Assembly: GCA_034687125.1 (NCBI GenBank)
Contig: JAQGBZ010000101.1
Span: 124,001-188,000, forward strand
Reading direction: 5' to 3'
Source of the DNA: Neelides folsomi
Lineage: Eukaryota; Arthropoda; Collembola; Neelipleona; Neelidae
DNA length: 64,000 bases
This document shows positions 49,926 to 63,500 of this stretch, one piece after another. How positions within the stretch are numbered: the first letter of the stretch is position 1; each line of letters opens with the position of its first letter. The translations under genes were made by a program, and so were the position numbers. The notes below the pieces were generated by a model. It saw only the letters and a list, made by a program, of their open reading frames with translations, was not told the origin of the DNA and searched no databases.

Positions 49926-52900
49926 TCACGAGCCCTGATAGAAGCAGTCCATCTTGTGGCCCTCGAGGAGTTTTGAGGGGATGAGGGCCTCCACCGGCTG
50001 AACGGCCGCCAAAGCCCACTTATCCCGGACCTTCCGTGAACAAATCACAGACATTTAGCACTTGCCCTTTCCCCATCCATTCCCGTCTACCAGAGGAATT
50101 CGACAGGTCCAGGAGGATTTCTCTTGAGACCTCATTCCTCAAATGCATGCGTTCATCAATAACCCTTAGACTCTCCATGGGCGAGGGAAAAAGACGTCGT
50201 CATCAATATCAATAATGGATCGATCCTCTCATAATGAACTTGGAGAGGAATTGAACTAAGGGGTCTCCCAATTTAATTTCCCCACTTACTTGTTCCACTT
50301 CTCGAAACACGCGGAGAAAGTTGAGGCCCGCCAACTTCTTCAAGTCGTCTGATGACCATCGAGCGTCTTCAAGGAGCTTCGTGAACAAGTTTGGATACTT
50401 GGAGACATCCTCCAGCCCCCGAGGTGTGCTAAAAGAGACAGAGTGAGTTTCTTTAAACTTCTTAATGAAGGAATATGACTCGAATCCTTATTTCACTTAT
50501 TTCATTTCCGATCCCTTCGTTAATTGCGACGAGACGGAAAACCTCGAAAATTCCCCACTTAGCAGCCCAAACCCAGACGAGTTAACTCAACCGGCCAACG
50601 ACCCATTAGAACATGATGGAAGATGAAACGAAGGGAATTAATTTAAAGGAAACCCTCACCTTCCTCAAACAACTTCCAAATTCTCCTCCAACTTCAAATA
50701 AGTACCTTCCAATAAAGAGATAGGAGCGTTCGATTAATAATATCTCACGTTCCTGTGAATCCCAAGTTAGATAATTTGAAAGTGCCGTAAATTGTGTTTG
50801 CATGAAAGAGTCAAACCCCTTGAGAGAATCTTCGAGGAGTTAAAAGAGACGTAAATTAAATAGAATAATAATGGAGAGAAAGATGAAGATTCCCTGGCTT
50901 GGTTTGTAATCGTAAGCAAAAAGTTTTCCCATTCGGTCAGAAAATCAAAAAATCTTAATGATTTCCCTTCCTCCTCTTTTATTGTTCTTCCCGTTACAAG
51001 TTGCTATCACGGAGGAGCTGGGAAAGAAAGAGATGTCAATCTTCTCGGCTCATCTCATTGTTCAGGGCTCAATGGGCTCCTAACGTCGTCCCACACCCTT
51101 AAATAATTATCTCTGGAGGAAGTCAATGGGTTGAGAGGATTTGGAACAATGGAGGAAGATTCGGTCATTAGCTGTCATCTGAGAGTCTAAAATGAGTTGA
51201 ACGGAGTTAAACCCAAAAGATTTCCACTTTCTCCATTTGCAAATTAAAGGTTCCACGACGAGAATTTTGGAGCGCCATGGGGTTTGAAATTCTGCCGCCG
51301 TGTCCTACTTGTCTCATCTTCCTTTCAGGCTCAATTAGAAGTAGAAAGGAACTCAAAACTTTTGTTTATCTCGTAATCCTTATTCCAATTCCAATTTCTC
51401 CTTGACTCGACTAATTCCCTCACTTCAGCTTTTCATTTATTCATAAAGGACATAAAACACACATGAGCTTTCCTCGACAACTTTTGTTTCTGCATTCCAT
51501 ATTCTTAATATTCCTAATCTTGAGAGTCTGAAGGAATCGGATTAAATCATATATACTAATTTCTCTATTTAGAGTACACACTGGGTATTTAAGAAAATCC
51601 CAAAAGTTTCACAAACATTTAAAATGAATAAACTTTTAATCGAAAATTTTCAATTTTCAAATTTTCACTCACTCCAGATTTGGGAAAGTGGAAAGTAAAG
51701 AAATCAATCTTTTAATTAACTTTATAAAGTAGTTCCTTTAAAGTTTTACCTTCTTACAACTTCCCGTTTTGGAATTTGGTTATTAATTTTTCCGGACCTC
51801 AAGCCCAGAGATTAAACCTTCACGTTGACAAACTAGTTAAAAGAAAGTTGGAGGATCTGAGGGTTCCTTAAGCACTTTTCAGCTTCTCAGGAGACTTTGC
51901 ATCGATTATTGATCTTATCACACTGTGTAGTATGTAGTAGGCCGAGAGAGTGAGAATAATGAGAAGTGAAGTGGTGGTGGAGGTAGGCCCGGTCGATTTT
52001 TAAGCACTCTTTTCTCCCAACAGTGAGTTATGGGAATGTCAGGAAAGACCCAGTTGCCCTTCAGTTATATTTGTCAAGCCGAGGAGGGAGGTAGAGAGAA
52101 CTAATTGAAATCCTCTGTCAATGCTTTTCCACTCACATGCCACGAAGATGAATATAAATCCATTGTGAACGGGACCAAACAACCCACGGTCCTCCATTCC
52201 ATCTCCTTGCGTGTGGAGTGTGTGAAATAATTAATTATGGGGAAATTGAGATGTGAGGAAGTCATTGAAGCTCCTTGATTGAGCCGCCACCGCCCATTTA
52301 TTAATATCCTGATTCCCTCTTCCCTCCCATTAGACACTTCCTGACAGATGGGGAAACGAGGCTCGGAAGAAGAGCTGGAAGGCCATTCTCTTAATAGGAA
52401 ACCATCAGAGAATCCTCGAGAGTGAAACCAAAAACCAAAGCCGAATAATCATTCAGACAACCACTGCCGAGCTTACCATCCTCCAGTCAAATCTTATGAG
52501 CCCCATTACTCCTCCAGGATAATCATCCTTTCCCAAGGAGAAAACTCCCCTTCCGAGAGGAATTGACTCATCAAAATGAGAAACCTTTCATATTCATAAT
52601 TCTTAAATTACTCAGAAATCGAGACGTTTGCCAGAGTAATGTTTCACTCCATTTGAGTTCCTCTTCCCTTTCATCTTTGTCACAATGTGACACATTTCGG
52701 ACGGGCTTAATGGAAATCCTTCAACGTTATTTCCTCCAAACAATTCCATTCACTTCGAGATTCAAAACAAAGTCTCGGGAAAGGGCTTGATTAAAATCTC
52801 TTGTTTCATCTGCTACTCGTTGTATGGAATTTCAATTCAAAAATGAGCAATGTACGGATACCTTTGTTCTTTCTACCTTTGGACTCAACGCGCAAGTGGG

Positions 52901-55900
52901 AGAGGAAACGGAGCAATAATAGTAAATTAGTTTTAGTTACAGGAAGATCCTTTGCTTTCTCTTCCTTACTCTCCAAGCGGAAAGTTCTAACTGGTCATAA
53001 TCGTTAATGATCCATGAGGAACCACGAAGTTTGGGAGCTCTTGGACTTGTTCAAACTAATCTGATTTACATTGTTATCTCCCATTTTTTACTCCGATTCT
53101 CCACCCATGACTTTTACTCTGACGAAACAACCGGGGAGTTATAGTTGTAAATAAATAAAACCATACTTACAAATTAATCCCATCGAATCCAGCTCCAATC
53201 CCGACGTGATCGATTCCAGCAACGCTCCTGATATGGTTTATGTGATCTGCATTGGAAACAAAAGATTAAACATTAAAAGTTAATCGCATGCTCGTTAAAT
53301 ATTTAAAATCCCTCTCATTACGGCCGTTATTGGGAAAGTTCAAAAGCCAGGCTTAAAATTAACTCAAGCGAGTATAAAATGTTACCTAGTGCCAATTTGC
53401 ACTTTATACCTAAAATGACAAAGCAAAGAATATAGCGGCTGGGTTAAATACACTCTCACAATGAATGAGCAGAATAGGAGAAGCAAATAATTATTTCGCT
53501 AATGTTGAAGTATTAAAAAAGGTCCTTAAAAGATTAGATCAAGCAAGAAAAATTGGATATAAAAAATGAAGAAGTGGAAGAAAGAAAGATTAAGTCGATT
53601 CCGAACTATAAGTTCCTTGGCAAGCCCGCTAAGCCTCGACATTCTTTTTCAATAATTGGAAAGACTTTCTTGGTAAACCTGTGTGTCGCGTCTTCAAAAT
53701 GAGCCTTTATTCTATGGGAATTGTGAGAGTGAGATGGATGGCGAGGAGTGAAGAATAACGATTTCATTTTTATCATCCCCATCGTCTCCGAATCACCGGA
53801 GGTTCATTCGGATGTCTCTTCTGATCTAGGCTCGTTATGGTTGGAAGAGAGCGAGGGAGCTTTTGCTCACTCAGCTCGCCCTCATCGAATCAATGGACGT
53901 TGGTAGGAAATGGAGGGCGAGGACACGAGAGACTCCACATGTCAACCGGAAGGTAAATCTTTAATCCTCTGGATCTTTCATTTCAATCATCTATTCCCTT
54001 TCTACTCCCAGCACAAATCCTCGTCTAATTGCGACCAATTCCTCTCACAAAGACCCATCACCATTCAAAGGACCATTGGACTGAATTCTAATGAACTGTA
54101 ATTTTAAAGCTCTCGCTCTCTCAAAATATCTCCCAATCAATTTGGAATAAAAAATAGTTGGCTTAGCGCATTGAAACTAAACGGATTGAAGCATGAAATG
54201 TTTGGAAATTAATAAGGGACATGTAATGGATGAACAAGAAAACCTGTGGGCGAGCTTACATAAACTCGAAAAGCCATCATTCCTATCTGGAAATCTTTCT
54301 GTTGGATTTTGGAAATTGGCCAAACGAGGGATTGAGAGGAAGTCAAGAAAATGGAATTAAAACCAATGCCAAAACCTTCCTCAATTGTTAATTCAAAATC
54401 TTTTCCTCCTTTTGAGGATTCTGTTCCAAAAAATTGAGTTTTTATAGTTAGTTCATTTTGGGTTTTGTATCGTTAAAAGCGGATAAGTAAGCCAAAGCCT
54501 AAATTAAATGAAAGAACCCAAAATATTTAATGCGCATCATTTTTAAGGTAATCATTGAAAACTTAATGTAACGTGATTTAAAATGATTAAATAAACAATT
54601 CCAAAATAATACACAGTATAATGAATATCATTTATATCACAGAGTATTGTATTATGTAATGTGTAGAGCGTACTAAACACTTCTTTCAAAAATAGTTATT
54701 GTAATATTGAGCTTATTTGTTGGCTTAAGATATTTAAATTTTAGACTGTGGGTGAATTGAAGGGAAGAAGGAAAATGGATGCATGGGAGTGGAGGAGAAT
54801 TGAATTCTTCTTTATTAAATTGTGGTTGATGTGAAATGAAATCATGTGGTTGGGCTGGCTCTTTTAAATTTCTTCGCTTCAACTCACGGATCCTTTTAAA
54901 GCCACATCCGTCCTTCGCCTCGTAATTTGAAAGAATTCCCTATCTGGTCTCCCGATACACTATGGGAGAAAATTATTTTGAGCATTCCCTTGCATTAACG
55001 GGAATTGAAAATTGAATTATCACATGCATATTCAAAATTCAAAAGTCACTAATGCGAGTTCCCTGGAAGGAAGAATCTGAGCTTCCGGAAGAAGAGAGCG
55101 AGATCGTGTGAGATTCACTTAGGTTTCAACTTCCTCTCACCAACCCAGCTATAGAAATGGAGATATTATGTGGGGAAAGATGTGCAAAATATGCAATAGT
55201 CCTCTGTGAGGAACCTTAATGTATTTTGCATCTGCTTGAGTTCCCTCCAACCTCTTTTTCTCGTTATCCAAGAATGGGGCCGAGCTGAGCCCCTACTGTA
55301 TTTTTTCCCGTCAGACCAAATTGAAGAGAGTCGATATAAAATAGAGCGTCTAAGGAGATAGACAGCTCGATTCCTCCTCAAAGCAATAAAGCTTCGACAG
55401 TAATAAAAACACACCTCTCCCTCTTTCAAAACCCTGGGACTCAAAGAGCAAAGACCTCGTTGGCTCACTTAAAAAATTCCACTTTCTCCTCCTCTCTCTC
55501 ATTCCCACATTCTCTGTCAAATTGTCAAATGCCTCAAAATGGCTCTCAAAATCAATACTTCCCCTATCATCCAAATGTTCCTAAAAGTGACTCTCAAATA
55601 TACACAAAATGTCACCACCACTTTCATCCCTACTTATGCCAATTTAACTCTTAAAGAATTCTCCATAAACATCCCGGAGTTAAGCTTTGTTTCAGGAAAA
55701 CTTTATATGCACACACTCTCCATTTATAATATAAATACAAGACAAGATGAGTAAGTAAAGTTAAATAAATTTCTTTAAATATTCAAATTTTTACATTACT
55801 AAAAAGTGAGCAAAGCCAACAGCCAACTTCACAAACGTCAACAGTAAGCGAAAGTCTGTTGGGAAGGAATCTTCAAAAAAGTAAATAAAAGGACAAAAAT

Positions 55901-58900
55901 AAAAAAAGGCTCTTGAGACCAAGAAATCGATTTATCATGTCTTGTCTTAAAATGACAAAAGACATTGTATTTGGTCAAAAATAAATGATTGCAATCAAAG
56001 TAACTCTGATTTGTGTCACATGATGATACGAAACTAAACATTGTATGGATTTTTCTATGACATTTTTCTCTGTCTAAATGTGTCCTTAAAGTTATTACAG
56101 TAGATTAAAAGGACAAATGTCCCTGATGTAAAATCACAAAAGGCCTACATGATTCATGATAGTTATCAAATTAACAAGTCAGTCTTATTAAAGTAGAAAA
56201 AAGATTATAGAATGTGAAATAATTATTCTACTATCTACTAAAATGTGGAAAAACAATATTAAGTGGAGGACAAAAGATAAGTATGAGAATCTCGTTAAGC
56301 CCTGAATTTCTTTTACCGTTTTCTTTGGATTACTCTAACAGTTGTAGAAGAGATTGACAAAGAAGCAGTACGAGGGAGGGAGCATTTGAAAGCAAAATTC
56401 AAAATTATGGTTCCTCTTCCGTTTCTTTACTTCCCCTTCCTTTTCTCTTTCTCTTTCTCTCCAGCTTCCCGGAGATTTGGAGAAGAAAGAGCTCAAGGAG
56501 ATTTCCCGTTCTCCCTACGGGAAGAAGAGCCCCAAAAATTTAATTACGAACACTTCTCGCGAAATAAAAAATTCTTCTCCAATTCTGGCTCTTCCTGGTT
56601 TCCCCCACATTTCGGGAATTTGGGTCCTCAATTGTGAAAATGGCACGGAAGGGAGTGACCAAATTACATGGTTCTCATACTAAATTACTACCTCTGCCTC
56701 AGCAGTCTTTACCTCAATAATCTCAAATGAAATGGGAAGGGCAAGGCGTGGAAAATTCCTCTGGTATCTAACCCATGTATGGAAGTTATTTATATTTATA
56801 TTATGAACCGGGTTTCTTACTCGCCGACGTGGGTCTCGTTCCTATTGAATGAAATCTATGGGCTACAAAACACAAATGGGGTACAGAGTAAGGAAAGCTC
56901 TTGGTCTCATCCGCTCCATTTTATATGCCATTACTCAATAAGGGGTCAATGGGGAAAGTGAAAACGGCGGTAAAGTTTGGATCTTTTTCTCCATCATCCG
57001 TCGCTCAGCCGTCCATTTTGAGAGGGATTGTTATATTTAATAGGGTTCACTCACCAATGACATCATTGATGCTCGCCGATTCATTGCAGGTGATAAAATA
57101 GTTGTAAAAGTTTACCATCACGAGCCCTCCGTTCGAACTCTGAAAAAGAGTAAAGTGTGAATAAGTGCATCGCGTTGAGGAGAATCCCCGATGAGCCCAT
57201 AAGATAAAATAAGGGAAAGGAGGGCGCGAGGAGCCTCGAATCGAATTAGGCATTTATGGGTCTGAATTTGCGGAATTGAAGAGCCCCTTCAATTCAATTC
57301 CGCTCAGCAGCCCCATGTAATCGACAGGCGGAGGAGTCAAGAGTGGTGGAATATGTATTTAGGTAAAGAAACTCGTTGCCCCACTTGAACCCAACTCAGC
57401 CACTTCCTCGCCCGCCCCACAAAGGGAGGAGCAGAGGCAAACGGGAATTGAGAGAATAATGGATGAGCCGCCCTCAATTATGCAATCTGGCTCTTTCTTC
57501 CTATCTTCTCCAAATTGCAAACTTGGCTCCCAAATTGCACTTCGGAGTCCGGTTTTCGGTTCGCGCGCTCCCTTTCCCTCACAGATCTATCTGTCTGGAT
57601 GAGGACCGATGGAAAAGCAATTGAAGGAGAACAAAACCCCAGATCCACCATTCTCAACGCGCCCATTCACCAACTTATTGTTCAACTCGCCAAGAAAAGG
57701 AAATTGAATGTTTAAGATTCTCCCCCCGCAGACCCTTCCGCCCGCCAATGTTCATCCGAGGGAGTTGTAAACAAAGTTAATTATTTACACTTCCCTCTCC
57801 TTCCCAAATTCTCCGCCTTGTTAAATGTCGTTCCAAGGTCCTTAGCCGGCTTTCATAATTCAGCTGCGACCATTTTATAATCTAATGTTATTCACAGCAC
57901 TTGTCTTACCACTTGACGGAGTATATCATCAGGCACATTCCTCGTGCTGTTGCACAAACTTTGAGCAGACTGGAAATGAGAATGAAAGAAATTAAACACA
58001 TTCCATGGGTCATAATCATATCATTTGGAAATACCGAGTGAGAGAAGATGACTGGAGCGTGTGTAACATCAAGAGCATCCTTCATCGTCTGTTGAGATAC
58101 GTGAGAGAGATCCACAATCATTCCCAATCGGTTCATCTCTTTTATCACCAACTAGGAGGAACATCAAAGGGAACTTTAAAGAAGCCTTTCAAATTAGATT
58201 CCCAGTAATAAGATTCCATTTGTTCTCCACTGGCCTGATTGTTTCGCGGGCAAAGGTAAATATCTGTCTAATACTACTTCAATGTAAGTATAAAGAGGTA
58301 AGTACTGCATAGGAGTAATAATAAGCTAACACACCACTCTCCTCTAGTACTCCGACTTTCAATCCATTAATTCAATTATATTAACTATTTGGCGAGAGAG
58401 AGCTGATGATGCCAAGGGGAGGTTTAAAGATTGATTTCCTCCTACCTAACCCCATTGACATCCTTTGATTATGCTTGATTTAATTCTAAGAGGAAATCCT
58501 TTTAGGCAGCTTCATCCTTTTAAAATCGACTTCATAATACTGGTTTGGGAAACGCTTTGGGAATTTATACTTAAACTAGATGAAAGGGTATTTTAACAAA
58601 GCCTTCGATGAGAACCTTTTTCTAAATTAAGTTACTCAAATTGGAATGTGTCAAGAGCGATTTGAGGAAACTCCATTTCCTATAAACTTTAAAATTCCTT
58701 AATGAATAGAGACCAATTCACTAAAGTTCCTTGGTGAGATGAACCAGATGTGAAACACAAATCTAGTAGTAAATTATGAAAAAGCTGAGTCAAATGCTCG
58801 AACCAAAAACTTCAATCGCAAAATATCGATTAAATGCTTTCGCTCAAAAAGTATTCAAAGCTGCTCGTGTCTTGTGAGTAACTCTAAACTTGTATTATTA

Positions 58901-60594
58901 ACTTTTTCATTAAAGTCTCAACTAATTTAAATATGCTTTATAGCAATTTAAGCACGAGATGGATGTTCGAATTGAAACTTTTCCCCATTTGTCTCGAGAG
59001 AAATGAACTCTTTTGTCGCCAACTGGAAATAGACAAGGATTCGAGAATATGTATTTGATCCGGAATGAGAATGTAAATAATGAATCAACTCGATTCCGAA
59101 ATGCTCAAAGAATCCCCTTCATTCTTGTTATCTTTAACACATAAATAGTGTATATCTATGTTGAAGACCTCTATACATTCACAAATAGCGCATAAATACT
59201 GTATAAGATATTTAGTTCTACTTTATTTTTCAAAGGACTTTACAAAAAGAGAAAGTTTTCTCAAGTATGTGTATTATATTACAGAGAATAAGATGAACAC
59301 GTGTGAACACGCATTGGAATACATTTATCATGTACAAAAGTAGATTATCGTTTTACATTGTAAATTTTATTTGTTTATTATTAAATTTTAAATTACAAGG
59401 ATGATTTATTAATTAAAACAAATGTAATATCAGTGTCATAAATTGGGGAAAAGGTCATCGTAAATAAAAAGTCTTGTATTTGCAGGAACATTTTAACAGA
59501 AGAAGAATTATTCATAAAAAGTCGAGGAAATAAACTAGGAATGCTTAGCGTGATTCATATTATGGATTTCCTAATAACGCAATAACTACTATTTGTTCAT
59601 AAAGATAAATTTTCGCTGTTTGCTCAAAGAATGCAAATATCGACAAGATCAATTCATGTTTGCTCTTTTGTATCCATATTTAGAATCTTCCCAACGTCAT
59701 CTGAGTAATGGGTAATGAGAACCAGTAATGACCGAATGAAGCTCCGTAATGAGTATCAAATTGGGCATTAGATACAAGGTTGTAAAACTTGGAAATCCTA
59801 CTTACTTGCATATGGTCAAAATTGAATGGAATAGCCTGACCTAATGGGGCAGATGCATTGTGAAATGCGGAAGCCCAAGCCTCGTTTTATTAGAGTATTA
59901 TTTTACATAGCCATATACATAGCCCTATGGTTTATGGAAAATGAGGGAAGTTGGTGGGGAAATAAAAGTCTCCTATCGGAGGGAACGACAAGCCGAATGG
60001 CTTTTATGTTTTATTCTCAGCTCCAAAAGCCTTGTCTCATCTCCTTACCTCCCGTATCAAAACCCATGGAGAAATCTTAAAAAACCTCAGTCCCTGCCAC
60101 GAACCTATCTCCTCCCATGTAACCGACTCAACGATCTCAAGCTCAGGAACCATGGAGGAGAAAGGAAACAAAGTGTACGTGTTTCTTTCCCTTCGCACTC
60201 TCCTCATAAACATAACTATTTACCGTTCACTTCGCTTCCATCCCCTCAAATTTCTCCGTCTTCCGCCGCTGGTAATAATGAGCATTAAACCACCGAACCC
60301 TTACAATCCCACTCATGTTCCTACATATTATAAACCATATAGCAGAAATTGTTCCCAATTTGTAACAATGATAAAAGTTGAAGTGCTCATGGTTTATATA
60401 ATTTCCCTTTTATACTATTAGTATTTATAATTTGTTCTCGTATTTCTATTCCATATTTCAAATGACTTTAGGACTAATTTAACAATTTGAGCATTTAATT
60501 AAATTGTAAATTAAAATTTCTTACCTTGCCGAATTCTCTTAACCCACTATTTGTCATTTTGGTCTTTTGGTCATCAGCTAGTGAGCAATCAGCC
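49926..60594 (-). CDS. Membrane dipeptidase, copy B (C-terminal seven exons, 5' part not in window)
   Basis: Exons (minus): 60594..60525, 58151..58035, 57969..57910, 57139..57055, 53246..53171, 50428..50290 and 50030..49926 (stop TGA). All phases match and the sequence aligns with dipeptidase A from WADCSLADD to the end. Metal-site histidines are kept (DLSHVS, IFSHSS), as are [16 protein letters not shown] and GLEDVSKYP. The strongly conserved Asp of GGDFDG (D404 in copy A, D288 in human DPEP1) is Gly here (GIGAGFDG), so activity may be lost or altered. Exon sizes 70, 117+60, 85, 76 and 139 equal those of copy A (70, 177, 85, 76, 139), with one extra intron. The last exon encodes [10 protein letters not shown]...CFYQGS, with no GPI-type tail. 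I found no exons for the HND and EGGHS motifs up to 64000, so the 5' half probably lies to the right. Introns reach 3.8 kb. Confidence 0.88.
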
Positions 60595-63500
60595 CTGAGA
60601 AAAAAAGGAATTTTTCATTAAATTCGTGAAGAAAGTCTCATAAAAAACTGTAGAAATCTTTTGGGAAATATCACCTTCACCATTCTTTTAATATTAATTT
60701 TATGGTGAAGTCGCTTTTGAAACTTATATTATTCTACGTGGTTTCATAAAAGTACTTTATCAGACGATGTAAAGAAAAGAATTCTTTGTACCAAATGAAC
60801 TTCGTCTCTTTTATTCATCAAAATGCTCCTCTTGTGCTTCAAAGTAGAGGAGTTCATTCTCTCAAAATTAGTAATTTAGAAGACCATAAAAGATTTTATA
60901 GGTTGTAACATATGACCTGAATGAGTAAATGGAGGAGGCGTGAAAGGGGAAGCGAAGGTGAGAAGTCGCCTTTTCCCATTCCTCTCATTTAGAGGGAGAG
61001 AAGGAAGAAGTTGGGAAATTTTTCCTAACTCATCTTCCGTCCCCGTATTATTTCATTTTTCTTTTCCTACCAATTCCCAGGTCTCGAACCTTTGGCTACT
61101 TTACGCCACTTTCTCTCCTCCATGGTGGAAATGGGTAGTAAAACTTCCTTACCAACGCTATTACATGCATTCATGTCTTATTTTCCACTACAAAAGGTGT
61201 GGAGATACGTATAAGAAAAGGTAAATTTATTTACAAGGATGTAAATTTTTTCCTCCCTTTACCCGGGAAAGAAGGATGCATAAATTGAGAGGGTAATTGC
61301 ATTTTTGAGTAGTTTCTTTTTCCCCTATCTTTATTCATTTCACCAGATCATGTAAATAATATGTAAATAAATATTGTGTATTACATAGTTGTACATGAGA
61401 TGAACAATCATTATTTATACCGTATGACAGTATTTAGTATAGATATTTTAGCTATGTATAAGGGACAAGCATGTAAATACACATGATGTATTCCCATGTA
61501 CCTAAATAAATGGAGTGTACCTACTGATAGTAATTATTACATGATAAGTTTAAGTAAGTATTTTTGATTCAAGTTTTATCTCCAGACATTGAAACGAGAT
61601 AAGCAAAAAATGTTCCAATTTAAATTTGCCTGTGATAGCTTAAGGCAACACAGGTCAGTTCCATGGCCCTTCTCCTGTTATTCTTCAAACATTTACTTTA
61701 AAAACGTTAGTTTTCTCCTAGACCGAAAAAAGATGAGTTTTTCCAGCGGAAGCTCATTTTCAAGTAGGTATAAATTCGACAGGAGACACACGAGATGAGA
61801 TCAAAGAAAGGGAAGGAAGGGGAGAGTTAGGAGCTTCTTCTCTTTCTGGCCCTCTTCAATTTGAAATTGGGCCCGAAGGAAGAGAAATGAGAGAGGAACC
61901 TTATTATAATGCACCAGATGAGAACCCTCTGGACTCGACAGCTTCAGCTTCATTTCATAACATTCATCCTTAATCTATACATATGCTATATGTATTTATA
62001 TGTCCTCTCATATCTTTTGTATACTGCCTTATGAATATACCGCTTGAGGACTTGTAAGAATATTGCACAAGTTATATTAAATTCCCCAACGTATCATCCT
62101 CCTCATCCCGACCATCTCTTTAAAATTTTTCTTCCGTGGGAACGCACATGAAATAGGAATGGGTTCTCAAATCAAATTTTTTTGCAGTTGTAACGAACCC
62201 TTGGCCCGTTCAAATGCGACACTGCATGTCTTTGTATGAGGTCGACTGCCCGAGAAGGGAAAAAGTGCGTGGAGAAAGTTATATAATAAAAACTGTATAT
62301 ATCGATTGGGTGAATTCACATTTCAGAGCATTCGCCAGCATCTCAGCTTCCGACTTTTCCAAATCCCAATATCCCAGAAGGTTGGGCAAGATCATTATAG
62401 TAAGGATCTGTTGCAATGGAAAGTTCGGCCTTGTAACATCCTATACGATTCGAGGTGGAAGAGTTTTTTTTCTCAAATACATAAATAAATTAGCTTCGTC
62501 TCTGCCACATCCTATGTTCCCCTGATTGATTCGAGATAAATGCTCTCCTTGATTCCTCTTGACTTACTTGAAAAAGCTAATCTTTATTTGTTAAGCTATT
62601 GAGCTAAAATAAAGTAAATTAGAAGAGCCAATAGATAAAATGTTTATCTCCTACTTCCATTTCAACATTTCCAACCCAAAATTGTTACCATTTTCTTCAA
62701 CTCCAATGGTAGAATGAAATTTTTAAATTTATTGGGCCAGAAGGAACACAAAGCTGAATATGAAATTTCCCTTTGACTTTCATTACCCCTTTTCTTTTAA
62801 TCAAGTCAAAAGTAAAAAAATCATTTCCCCCATGGGAAATGGACGAGCTTATGAGGAAAGATAAATAATTCAAAAATGAAGATCATTAGTCAAATACGCG
62901 TAATTTAGACCTTGACTACTATATATTGGGATTATTCCTCGGAAGGGGCTTAGGAAATATATTGCTTACTTACTTGACTCACAGTGAGCCTTGGAATAAT
63001 AATTTACAATTCTCGGAGATTGGAACCAGAAAGTAATGAGACGGAAAAGCTTCCATGAGCAAACCCCCTGAGTTTTGAGACGGTGCAAGGAAGGAAAGGA
63101 GGAAGAGGCAAATTCAATGGGATGGTTGATGCGTCACGGTCCATCTCTTCTGTCCATAAGAAGACATTTTGGCGAGATCCTTCCCATTATGACTACCTTG
63201 TGAGTGAGAGTGAGGGAAAGGTCGTGTGTGGAGGGCCGTAAGGCAACGAGGAGAGTCATTAGGAACCTTTTAATAAAAGTGCTCCTCCCGTTTTCCAAAC
63301 TTGGATTCGGATGAAAGAAGAGATGCTTTTACTCAAATGGGGAACCCCGGTTTAAGCCTCTTAAGTAATGCATAAGAAAAGATAAGCTGGTCTAAAAAGT
63401 TTGAAGCCATCCATCCCTCCGCTATGAATCCATTACTTTCTTCTTATGGGTTTTAAGGCTCAGGAGCCCGCCGTTCCTCCACTCCGCCCGCCCATTACGA

